A DNA stretch of 5,319 bases. Source: JALHMQ01 sp020248785 (GTDB taxonomy: Bacteria; Pseudomonadota; Gammaproteobacteria; Burkholderiales; Burkholderiaceae_F). Below, piece by piece: positions 1 through 4,854 of this stretch. A program made the translations under genes and the position numbers. Under the pieces are notes generated by a model. That model made no database searches. It was not told the DNA's origin and saw nothing but the letters and a program-made list of their open reading frames with translations. The stretch lies in contig JBKDNL010000223.1 in the NCBI GenBank assembly GCA_046343415.1, positions 1-5,319 on the forward strand, given 5' to 3'. The stretch's first letter is position 1. Each line of letters starts with the position of its first letter.

Positions 1-2
1 AG

Positions 3-137
3 GACCACGCTAACCCGCGGGCAGTACGCACCATTGCTACATCGGTCTTCCGCGGCACCGAATCCGACAGTGCCACAACCCGATGGCCCAGTGTTTCTTC
101 GGCGCGATTTGCGGGCTCGGGCCGATTACTTCGCTAA
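3..137 (+). CDS. possible 3' end of an upstream cassette gene (partial, unrecognised)
   Basis: This frame is open from the left window edge for 44 codons and ends at a TAA that lies inside the R'' box of the attC site (135-137). Integron cassette genes often end at or just inside their attC, which is the only positive argument. The peptide has no motif I recognise and is rich in Ser, Arg and Thr. A second frame (starting at base 1) is also open here and runs through the attC to a TAG at 244-246, so openness alone proves little in GC-rich DNA. It could be a cassette gene tail or noncoding. Confidence 0.2.
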   Translation, partial: DHANPRAVRTIATSVFRGTESDSATTRWPSVSSARFAGSGRLLR

Positions 138-256
138 CCCCTCGCTCAAGCTGACCCGCTACGGCAGGCGCTGTAAGCCTGGTCCGCGGCACTTGGTGCA
201 TCATCGCGAACCAGGCTTACAGCGCCCGCCTCCGCGGGCAGCTTAGCTCGTTAGGG
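132..256 (+). other. integron attC recombination site (125 bp)
   Basis: The ends carry R''-like CGCTAAC (132-138) and R'-like GTTAGGG (250-256); CTAAC pairs with GTTAG. L boxes follow: GCTcAAGCTG (144-153) pairs with CAGCTTAGC (239-247), leaving C147 unpaired as an extra-helical base. Unequal unpaired spacers lie between R and L (139-143 against 248-249). Further in, CCCGC (155-159) pairs with GCGGG (234-238), and a perfect 17-bp inverted repeat (167-183 with 210-226) closes a 26-base loop. This ordered set of R box, unpaired spacer, L box with one extra base, and long variable arm is the known architecture of attC sites, which integron integrase recombines as a folded single strand. The cut in R' would fall between G250 and T251, so the next cassette starts at 251. 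No integrase gene is in the window; it would be expected to the left. Confidence 0.85.
167..226. repeat. 17-bp perfect inverted repeat in the attC variable arm
   Basis: Positions 167-183 and 210-226 are exact reverse complements around a 26-base loop (184-209). In the folded site this forms the apical part of the hairpin, the variable terminal structure of attC. The long perfect stem makes this a large attC of the type found in chromosomal arrays, not a short one. Confidence 0.9.
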
Positions 257-278
257 GAGAAGTCTCAGAACCAGCGCC

Positions 279-297
279 AGTACCGATACGTGGTACT
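279..297 (+). promoter_or_regulatory. dyad AGTACC-N7-GGTACT, candidate HicB operator
   Basis: AGTACC (279-284) and GGTACT (292-297) are exact reverse complements with a 7-base spacer, ending nine bases before the hicA start. The right arm overlaps the proposed -10 element. The hicB product has a ribbon-helix-helix type C-terminus, a fold that binds short dyads, and HicB proteins commonly repress their own operon. The sequence shows the dyad; its role as operator is inference. Confidence 0.4.
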
Positions 298-299
298 AT
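294..299 (+). promoter_or_regulatory. weak -10 element TACTAT for hicAB
   Basis: TACTAT agrees with the sigma-70 -10 consensus at four of six positions. If used, transcription would start about seven bases after its last base, at 306, exactly the GTG of hicA, giving a leaderless message. No convincing -35 hexamer is seen around 271-276. A promoter inside the cassette is expected for a toxin-antitoxin unit far from the integron promoter, but this assignment is weak. Confidence 0.3.
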
Positions 300-305
300 C
301 CGCCC

Positions 306-560
306 GTGAAACGCAGTCACCGCAAGACACTTGAGGCAATCTTTGCTCATCCAACCAGCGCGAACATCGCATGGAAGGACATTGAGGCACTGTTTGTAGG
401 TCTTGGTGCCGAAGTCTCGGAGAGAGAAGGCAGTCGCGTCGCGATCTACCTGTTCAAGGAGGTGCGCGTGTTTCATCGACCCCACCCTTCGCCACAGACG
501 GACAAGGGAGCCGTGGTCTCTGTCAAGAAGTGGCTTGATCAACACGGAGTGAAGCCATGA
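306..560 (+). CDS. hicA: HicA-family mRNA interferase toxin
   Basis: The 84-residue product matches the small HicA toxin family in length and in its beta-proteobacterial motif pattern: HRKTLEAIF near the N-terminus (5-13), IAWKDIEAL (21-29), EGSRV (41-45), FHRPHP (56-61) and a C-terminal helix ending in GVKP. HicA toxins adopt a small double-stranded-RNA-binding-like fold and cleave mRNA in the cytoplasm; the cognate HicB masks them. The start is GTG, chosen because homologues begin just before the HRKTLEAIF stretch; there is no purine-rich ribosome binding site in front (bases before it read CTATCCGCCC), so translation may be leaderless. The gene overlaps hicB by four bases (ATGA). Where classical HicA proteins have GS-x-H with the catalytic His, this one has GSRV (42-45); the nearest histidines are H57 and H60 in HRPHP. 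Family assignment is firm, activity is inferred. Confidence 0.88.
   Translation: MKRSHRKTLEAIFAHPTSANIAWKDIEALFVGLGAEVSEREGSRVAIYLFKEVRVFHRPHPSPQTDKGAVVSVKKWLDQHGVKP
546..549 (+). promoter_or_regulatory. ribosome binding site GGAG for hicB
   Basis: GGAG lies inside the last codons of hicA, seven bases before the ATG at 557. This supports 557, not the internal ATG at 566, as the hicB start. hicA lacks such a site, so the antitoxin should be translated better than the toxin. Confidence 0.6.
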
Positions 561-889
561 ACGTCATGACCGTTGACGGATACAACGCACGCATCGAGTA
601 CGACCCTGAGACCGACATGTTTCGAGGTGAGATTCTCGGTCTCACAGGTGGAGCCGACTTCTACGGCAAGAACCCTAAGGAACTTCGCCAAGAGTTCAAG
701 CGCTCGCTTGCCGTCTTCCTCGAAGTCTGCGCCGAGAAGGGAATCGAGCCTCGTCGTAGCTATTCTGGCAAGTTCAACCTGCGCATTGCACCCGAGCTCC
801 ACGAACGCCTTGCCATCGCCGCGCAAGCCGAAGGCAAGAGCATCAACAGTCTGGCAGCAGAAGCACTGGCAATGCGCGTCGCGAGCTGA
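557..889 (+). CDS. hicB: HicB-family antitoxin with ribbon-helix-helix-like C-terminus
   Basis: The 110-residue product has the two-part layout of HicB antitoxins. The N-terminal part (about 8-65) carries YNARIEYDPETDMFRGEI, a glycine-rich turn, DFYGKNPKELRQEF and CAEKGIEP, typical of the partial RNase H-like HicB domain that binds the toxin. The C-terminal part (about 69-107) reads SYSGKFNLRIAPELHERLAIAA then GKSINSLAAEAL, one beta strand plus two helices as in ribbon-helix-helix DNA-binding domains. It should neutralise HicA and repress the operon. The start at 557 is fixed by the ATGA overlap and the GGAG site. The TGA stop (887-889) immediately precedes the truncated attC arm, the usual tight packing of a cassette gene. 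Recognition is strong. Confidence 0.92.
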   Translation: MNVMTVDGYNARIEYDPETDMFRGEILGLTGGADFYGKNPKELRQEFKRSLAVFLEVCAEKGIEPRRSYSGKFNLRIAPELHERLAIAAQAEGKSINSLAAEALAMRVAS

Positions 890-901
890 GGCTAACCCCT
901 C
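890..901 (+). other. truncated attC remnant (R'' end only)
   Basis: GCTAACCCCTC at 891-901 is identical to 133-143 of the intact attC, and sits one base after the hicB stop, where a cassette's attC begins. After 901 the similarity ends: no GCTCAAG L'' box and no matching R' box downstream. This is best read as an attC broken by deletion or rearrangement. Eleven bases can match by chance, but the position makes that less likely. Confidence 0.5.
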
Positions 902-993
902 TGGAAGGACTTCCCCCTGAAGTCAACAGGCGGAGTCGTTTGTCTTTCCAACCTCACGTGGTACGGGGTCGGTACGGTACGGCATCGAACGGG

Positions 994-1030
994 TCAAGGG
1001 CGCGCGGAGCGCGGCGCAGCGAACCCTTGA
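994..1030 (+). other. nested hairpin before a small ORF
   Basis: TCAAGGG (994-1000) pairs with CCCTTGA (1024-1030), and inside it CGCGC (1001-1005) pairs with GCGCG (1009-1013) around a three-base loop. The right arm shares its last base with the AGGAGG motif (1030-1035) of the 58-codon ORF, so folding could affect access to that site. No T tract follows, so it is not a standard terminator. Confidence 0.3.
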
Positions 1031-1039
1031 GGAGGCGCG

Positions 1040-1216
1040 ATGAGCAACACGCTGGTGCGGGCCGAGCCCGGCAGCATGGCGAGGTCGGCCTGCAAGCCTG
1101 CGCTGCGATCGATCGGCGCGGCGAGCCGTCGTCCGCTCATCGCGATCTGCCGCGCAACCCGCGACCACGGCAAACGCTCAACGCGACAGACAGCACCCCT
1201 GGAACCGGCCTTGTGA
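1040..1216 (+). CDS. possible small protein, 58 residues, unrecognised
   Basis: An ATG at 1040 opens 58 codons ending at TGA (1214-1216). A near-perfect ribosome binding motif, AGGAGG (1030-1035), sits four bases before the start, closer than ideal. The product begins MSNTLVRAEPGS and is basic, with many Arg, Ser and Ala, three Cys (18 and 37 among them only; two in total are clear) and no hydrophobic span or known motif. A hairpin ends exactly at the ribosome binding motif. Against it: composition is what random GC-rich DNA gives, and an overlapping plus-strand frame is also open. The ribosome binding site is the only real support; I cannot assign a function. Confidence 0.22.
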   Translation: MSNTLVRAEPGSMARSACKPALRSIGAASRRPLIAICRATRDHGKRSTRQTAPLEPAL

Positions 1217-1420
1217 CGTCATGGTGGACGCGGGCCACGATACGAAACGCTCGCAAGAGCCCAATTCGTTCGTCGGGTGCACCCCGCACGCCGTGATCGG
1301 CGGCGCGCGGTCGCGGCGCACCCAAAGGGTGGGCCGGGTTCCTTTTCCGTTCGGTCAGACCGCCCAAAGCCCGCGCCAGTGCTGGCGATCCGGGCAATCA
1401 GGGGCTACGAAATGCCGGAT

Positions 1421-1531
1421 TTAGGATGACCGCTTTGGCGGTACAGCCATACGCGCGCCCTCCAGCTCCGCAAGTCTTATGACGACCGCGCTCAGTTCGC
1501 AGCCAAGCCGGCCGGCCACCGGGTCTCGCAC
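1421..1531 (-). pseudogene. possible gene remnant or very small ORF, unrecognised
   Basis: On the minus strand, a frame that may start at GTG (1531) encodes 36 residues ending with TAA at 1421. Its middle, GRLGCELSAVVIRLAELEGARMAV, looks more protein-like than the neighbouring frames, with a regular hydrophobic spacing suggesting a helix. The frame is closed by TGA about 50 codons upstream of its stop, and no ribosome binding site precedes the GTG. It may be the tail of a decayed gene. I do not recognise the family. Confidence 0.15.
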
Positions 1532-1601
1532 GTATCGATGAGAACGACGCGGCTGCGCTCATCGGCGCAAGCGCATTGCCGAGATTGCAGGAGTGCCGCG
1601 T

Positions 1602-1657
1602 CGGGGCGCCAGGCGAAGGAAGACGCCCCGCGGGCCATGGACCAGCCAACCGGCTGG
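1602..1657 (-). terminator. two stem-loops downstream of the receptor-hydrolase operon
   Basis: Reading the minus strand past the TAG at 1699, the transcript meets a 6-bp stem with a 4-base loop (1652-1657 with 1642-1647) and then a 7-bp GC stem CGGGGCG/CGCCCCG (1602-1608 with 1624-1630, 15-base loop). Neither is followed by a T tract. They are well placed to mark the operon's 3' end, but intrinsic termination is not shown. Confidence 0.25.
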
Positions 1658-1698
1658 CACGAGCGCCACCGGCCGCTAGGTCCAGGTCACAACGCAGG

Positions 1699-3354
1699 CT
1701 AGAACGCGGCCGCGTGCCCGTCGCGCCGCGAGTCGCTGGCAGCCACATAGCCGTCGACGGCAGGATCGCCCAGGCGCCAGATGAACTGGCCGGCGCCGAA
1801 GTCCATGTAGGTGTCGTAGGCGCGCGTGATCTGGTGGCCGCGCGCGGCAAGTTCGCTCGCGACCTCGGCCGGCATCGCGTTCTCGATCTCGATGTCCAGG
1901 CCCTGCATCACCTTCCAGCGCGGCGCGTCGCACGCCGCCTGCGGCTGCTGGTTGGCCCACAGCATGCGCGCCAGGGTCTGTACGTGGCCCTGCGGTTGCA
2001 TGTTGCCGCCCATCACGCCAAAGCTCATCTGCGGCCGCTGCTGGCCGCCGTCGCTCTTCATGAGCAACGCCGGGATGATGGTGTGGAACGGCCGATGGCC
2101 GGCGCGCACGACGTTGGGGCTGGCCGGGTCAAGGGAGAAACCGTGGCCGCGGTTCTGCAGCGACAGGCCGTAGCCTGGCACCACGACACCTGACCCGAAG
2201 CCCATGTAGTTGGACTGGATCAGCGAGACCATCATGCCGTCCTGGTCGGCGGTGGTCAGGTAGATGGTGCCGCCCTTGGGCGGGGCGCCTGCCGTCATCG
2301 CCTGCGCGCGGCGTGGGTCGATCAGGCGCGCGCGTTCGGCCAGGTAGCCGTCATCGAGCATGTCGCGCGGGGCGACGCGCATGCCGCGCGGATCGGCGAC
2401 ATAGGCATAGGTGTCGGCGAAGGCGAGCTTCATCGCCTCGATCATCACGTGCTGCCAGTCGGTGGAGTCGACCGGCAGCTCCATCACGTTGGTGTGCTTG
2501 AGGACGCCCAGGCACGACAGCGCGGCGATGCCTTGCCCGTTGGGCGGGATCTCGTGCAACGCGTAGGTGCCGCCATCGGCGCCAAGGAACTCCTTGCTGA
2601 TCGTGCCGACCCAGCCATTGCTCTGCACGAACTCCCAGTAGGCCGCAAAGTCGGCCGCGGTGATGCTGCCGCCGGTGTCGCGTGCATAACGCTCGACGGC
2701 AGTGGCGATCTCGCCGAGATAGAACGCCTTGCCCTTGCTTTGCGCGATCAGCTTTAGTGTGTGCGCGGCACCTTTGAGCACGAAGTGCTCGCCAACGTGA
2801 GGCGCGCGCCCATTGGGCAGAAAGTGCTCGGCAAAGCCCGGAAATTCTCGCAGCACCGGTTCGGCCATGCGCCACTTGTCCTGCACCACTGGGCTCACGG
2901 CAAAGCCACGTTCGCCGTACTCGATCGCGGGCGCCAGCACGTCGGCAAAGGGCAGCCGGCCCATCTTCTCGTGCAGCAGCACCCACCCCGCGACGGCGCC
3001 TGGCACGGTGACCGTGTCCCAACCGCGGACCGGGCGGTTGGCCGGATCGTCGCCGTACTTGCGGCGATAGAAGTCGAGCGACCACGCCGCCGGCGCGATG
3101 CCGCTGCAATTCAGGCCGTGTAGCTGCGTGCCCTCCCAAATGATGGCGAAGTTATCGGCGCCCAGGCCGTTGGAGCATGGCTCCGTCAGCGTGATCACCG
3201 CAGCGGCGGCAATCGAGGCATCCACCGCGTTGCCGCCCTGCTGCAGGATGCGCAAGCCAGCCTGCGCCGCCAGCGGCTGGCTGGTGGAGACGATGTTGCG
3301 CGCAAAGACGGGCGTGCGCGTGGTCTTGTACGGGTTGGTCCAGTCAAATTGCAT
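1699..3354 (-). CDS. gamma-glutamyltransferase-family Ntn hydrolase
   Basis: The 551-residue product has the full length and order of the gamma-glutamyltranspeptidase superfamily: GGNAVDAS (40-47), PGAVAGW (118-124), PPNGQG (270-275), the autoprocessing site GGTIYLT with nucleophile T363, LQNRG (399-403), RPFHTIIP (421-428) and GVMGGN (446-451), the glycine pair expected at the oxyanion hole. Self-cleavage before T363 would give a large chain of about 362 and a small chain of about 189 residues. No signal peptide is present, so it should act in the cytoplasm, unlike secreted E. coli Ggt. The glutamate-binding Arg of classical enzymes (motif DFRE-x-AP) is replaced by NCSG-IAP (S84), so hydrolysis of gamma-glutamyl compounds is not assured; an amidase or acylase role on another substrate is possible. 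I start at ATG 3354, not an upstream in-frame TTG (3369), because conserved sequence begins at QFDWTNPY. It lies 39 bases after the receptor gene. Confidence 0.9.
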   Translation of the reverse strand: MQFDWTNPYKTTRTPVFARNIVSTSQPLAAQAGLRILQQGGNAVDASIAAAAVITLTEPCSNGLGADNFAIIWEGTQLHGLNCSGIAPAAWSLDFYRRKYGDDPANRPVRGWDTVTVPGAVAGWVLLHEKMGRLPFADVLAPAIEYGERGFAVSPVVQDKWRMAEPVLREFPGFAEHFLPNGRAPHVGEHFVLKGAAHTLKLIAQSKGKAFYLGEIATAVERYARDTGGSITAADFAAYWEFVQSNGWVGTISKEFLGADGGTYALHEIPPNGQGIAALSCLGVLKHTNVMELPVDSTDWQHVMIEAMKLAFADTYAYVADPRGMRVAPRDMLDDGYLAERARLIDPRRAQAMTAGAPPKGGTIYLTTADQDGMMVSLIQSNYMGFGSGVVVPGYGLSLQNRGHGFSLDPASPNVVRAGHRPFHTIIPALLMKSDGGQQRPQMSFGVMGGNMQPQGHVQTLARMLWANQQPQAACDAPRWKVMQGLDIEIENAMPAEVASELAARGHQITRAYDTYMDFGAGQFIWRLGDPAVDGYVAASDSRRDGHAAAF

Positions 3355-3393
3355 GCTGAGTTCTCGCAAAAGGGGCAGGGGCCGGCGCCGATC

Positions 3394-4389
3394 TCACTCG
3401 GCCGTGATCTTGCGCTCCTTGATCAGGCGCGCCCACTTGTCGGTATCCCGTTGCACGACCCGTGCGAAGTCGGCGGGGGTGCCGCCGGCGGCGTCGTAGC
3501 CCAGCGTCTTGAGCCGCTCGATGAACTCGCGCGACTTCAAGATCGCGTTGATCTCCGCGTTCATGCGTTGGGTGGCCTCGGCCGGCATGTTCCTCGGGCC
3601 GAACACGCCGAACCAGGTCGAGGACTCGAAGCCGGGCACCGTGTCGGCCACCGTGGGCAGGTCGGGCAGCAACTGCGAGCGCGTCAGCGAGGTCACCGCC
3701 AGCGCGCGCACGCGGCCGTCCTTCAGGTGCGGCAGTGCCGAGGCGACATTGTCGAAGAGCAGGTGGATCTGCCCGGCGATCATGTCGGGGATCACGAGCG
3801 CGGTGCCGCGGTACGGGATGTGCACGACAAACGTGCCCGTCATCGACTTGAACAGCTCGCCGGTCAGGTGAACGATGGTGCCGTTGCCGCTGGAGCCGTA
3901 GTTGAACTTGCCGGGCTGCGAATTCAGCAGCGCCACTAGCTCGCGCACGTTGGCGGCCTTCACGTTGGGTGCGACCAGCAGCACGTTGGCCGAGTCGGCC
4001 ACGTGTGCCACCGGCGTGAAGTCGGTCTGCGGGTTGTACGGGATCTTCGGGTTCAACAGCGGGCCGATCGCGTGGGTCGAGCTGGTGGCCATCTGGATCG
4101 TGTAGCCGTCCGGCGCCGCCTTGGCGGTCAGGTCACTGCCGAGCGTGCCACCGGCACCCGGCCGGTTGTCGACGATCACCTGCTGCTTCAGGCGCTCCGA
4201 CAACTGGCGCGCAAGCTCACGCGCAAGGATGTCGGTGGCACCGGCAGGGGGAAACGGAACGATGAGGCGGATGGGCCGCGCGGGATAGTCCGCTCCCGTC
4301 TGCGCCCAGGCAGGACGAACGCCGTACGTCGCAAGGGCTGCACCGAGGCAGGACAGGATCAGGCGGCGGCGCGAACGGCGGCTGGGCAT
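3394..4389 (-). CDS. Bug/TctC-family periplasmic solute-binding receptor
   Basis: The 331-residue product is a tripartite tricarboxylate transporter substrate-binding protein of the Bug family. An export signal is clear: SRRSRRRLIL, a hydrophobic run to about residue 23, and a cleavage motif AWA before Q30. The SRRRLIL stretch resembles a twin-arginine signal, but Sec export is possible. The mature part shows YPARPIRLIVPFPPAGATDILAR (35-57), VIVDNRPGAGGTLGSD (71-86), APDGYT (92-97), NYGSSGNGT (163-171), IPYRGTALVIPDMIAGQI (191-208) and LPTVADTVPGF (244-254), the two ligand-contacting loops and hinge segments typical of the family. These proteins bind carboxylates, amino acids or amides with high affinity; the ligand cannot be read from sequence. 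No TctA/TctB membrane partners are in the window, common for orphan Bug receptors. It precedes the hydrolase gene by 39 bases, suggesting one transcript. Confidence 0.95.
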   Translation of the reverse strand: MPSRRSRRRLILSCLGAALATYGVRPAWAQTGADYPARPIRLIVPFPPAGATDILARELARQLSERLKQQVIVDNRPGAGGTLGSDLTAKAAPDGYTIQMATSSTHAIGPLLNPKIPYNPQTDFTPVAHVADSANVLLVAPNVKAANVRELVALLNSQPGKFNYGSSGNGTIVHLTGELFKSMTGTFVVHIPYRGTALVIPDMIAGQIHLLFDNVASALPHLKDGRVRALAVTSLTRSQLLPDLPTVADTVPGFESSTWFGVFGPRNMPAEATQRMNAEINAILKSREFIERLKTLGYDAAGGTPADFARVVQRDTDKWARLIKERKITAE

Positions 4390-4422
4390 GACGAAACGTC
4401 GAAATCCAGGAGTGAGCGTCGG

Positions 4423-4431
4423 ATTGTGCCA
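4423..4431 (-). promoter_or_regulatory. possible extended -10 promoter of the receptor operon
   Basis: On the minus strand TGGCACAAT (4431 to 4423) combines a TGn extension with CACAAT, four of six matches to the -10 consensus. It lies about 33 bases before the ATG at 4389, giving a plausible short leader. No good -35 hexamer is seen 16-18 bases upstream. No strong ribosome binding site precedes the ATG either. Confidence 0.3.
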
Positions 4432-4527
4432 GCCGGGTGCGACGAACCCGGGGCTGCGCCCACACAGCAGTTTTGCGTTTCATCGCAATGCGCTCGCGCC
4501 GCGCGGACGCGCTGCCTACAGTGCGCC

Positions 4528-4560
4528 TCATCGAGACACGCCGCTTTCACCGAGACACGC
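4528..4560 (+). repeat. direct repeat of a 14-bp unit, period 19
   Basis: TCAtCGAGACACGC (4528-4541) and TCAcCGAGACACGC (4547-4560) match at 13 of 14 positions with a start-to-start distance of 19 bases, close to two helical turns. The second copy runs into the palindrome at 4553-4566. The arrangement suggests a protein binding twice on the same DNA face. Confidence 0.6.
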
Positions 4561-4566
4561 GTGTCT
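4553..4566. promoter_or_regulatory. 14-bp perfect palindrome AGACACGCGTGTCT, candidate operator
   Basis: The sequence equals its own reverse complement over 14 bases. It lies 32 bases before the start of the small exported protein gene and in the shared region between it and the divergent receptor operon. Its left half recurs at 4534-4541. Such symmetry with an extra half site is typical of a transcription factor target, but no regulator gene is in the window to pair it with. Confidence 0.45.
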
Positions 4567-4587
4567 GCCCACGCAACACCGAGCAAC

Positions 4588-4593
4588 GGGAGA
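4588..4593 (+). promoter_or_regulatory. ribosome binding site GGGAGA
   Basis: GGGAGA ends five bases before the ATG at 4599. It decides the start of the 80-residue gene over an upstream in-frame ATG at 4437, whose extra 54 residues are Arg- and Cys-rich and lack a ribosome binding site. Confidence 0.65.
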
Positions 4594-4598
4594 CCAGC

Positions 4599-4841
4599 AT
4601 GAACGCCAACCAAGTCCGCCGCCCCCACGTCGCTGCCCGCCTGGCCGGCCTCGCGCTGGCACTGGGCCTGAGCGCTGCGCTGCTGTCGACGATTACGCAC
4701 AACCTGCATATCGAGCGCTTTGGCCAGGGCGCGCCGCTGGTCGAGCTCGAGGCCGTGGTCATCACGCCCAAGCCGGCCCGCACGGCAACCGAACTGGCCC
4801 GCGCCGAAGAGGCAGCCGCCCGCTCGCGCGCGGCCAACTGA
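4599..4841 (+). CDS. small membrane-anchored or exported protein, function unknown
   Basis: The 80-residue product begins MNANQVRRPHVAARLAG: a basic N-terminus, then one hydrophobic span (about 13-31, LAGLALALGLSAALLSTIT), then a polar tail. The tail holds HIERFGQ, a short beta-like stretch APLVELEAVVITPKP (45-59) and an Ala/Glu/Arg-rich helix (62-79). This fits either an uncleaved signal anchor with the tail in the periplasm or a secreted peptide. I recall similar small uncharacterised proteins in Burkholderiales with a hydrophobic span followed by an LE-x-VVVT-type stretch, but know no function. The ribosome binding site GGGAGA fixes the start. It is divergent from the receptor operon and is followed by a strong hairpin, so it is probably a single-gene transcript, perhaps controlled through the palindrome in front. 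Confidence 0.75.
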   Translation: MNANQVRRPHVAARLAGLALALGLSAALLSTITHNLHIERFGQGAPLVELEAVVITPKPARTATELARAEEAAARSRAAN

Positions 4842-4854
4842 TCATCTTCCCCCC

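Larger units (their letters stand above)
251..901 (+). mobile_element. integron gene cassette carrying hicAB, with truncated 3' attC
   Basis: The cassette begins at the R' cleavage point of the attC at left (T251) and carries one compact two-gene toxin-antitoxin unit reading in the array direction, as cassettes usually do. Its own attC is expected right after hicB. Only the first 11 bases, GCTAACCCCTC (891-901), repeat the attC arm at 133-143. No L box follows, and I found no GTTRRRY box between 897 and about 1450. The right boundary is therefore set at the last base matching attC. Two lines inside it count 53% and 57% GC, against 72% for a line in the downstream chromosomal gene, consistent with an acquired segment. 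Confidence 0.65.
902..1698. other. long stretch without a confident gene
   Basis: About 800 bases separate the hicAB cassette from the 3' end of the transpeptidase-family gene. Several GC-driven open frames occur on both strands, but their products are rich in Arg, Pro, Ala and Gly without domain signatures. I see tandem GGTACGG-like units near 959-982, a hairpin around 994-1030 leading into a small ORF, short stem-loops at 1319-1331 and 1429-1442, and two stems after the minus-strand operon (1602-1657). No transposase or integrase remnant was recognisable. Confidence 0.5.

Noticed and set aside
34..246. 70-codon plus-strand ORF ending in SLKLTRYGRRCKPG-like sequence
   Set aside because: More than half of it is the attC site read as protein; the same sequence is explained by recombination-site pairing, so it is not a gene by itself.
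243..826. Minus-strand ORFs across hicA and hicB
   Set aside because: They are complementary shadows of two recognised plus-strand genes and show no family motif.
940..1397. Larger overlapping ORFs on both strands in the gene-poor stretch
   Set aside because: No motifs, no ribosome binding sites, and composition as expected from random GC-rich sequence.
1398..1850. 150-codon minus-strand ORF with start inside the hydrolase gene
   Set aside because: It is out of frame with the conserved Ntn hydrolase and its product is low-complexity Ala/Pro/Arg/Ser, typical of a GC shadow.
3355..3369. Upstream TTG start for the hydrolase (adds five residues)
   Set aside because: A rare start with no better ribosome binding site; the ATG at 3354 directly precedes the family-like QFDWTNPY beginning.
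4437..4598. N-terminal extension of the small exported protein from ATG 4437
   Set aside because: The extra residues are Arg/Cys-rich and cover the palindrome region; GGGAGA before 4599 marks the real start.
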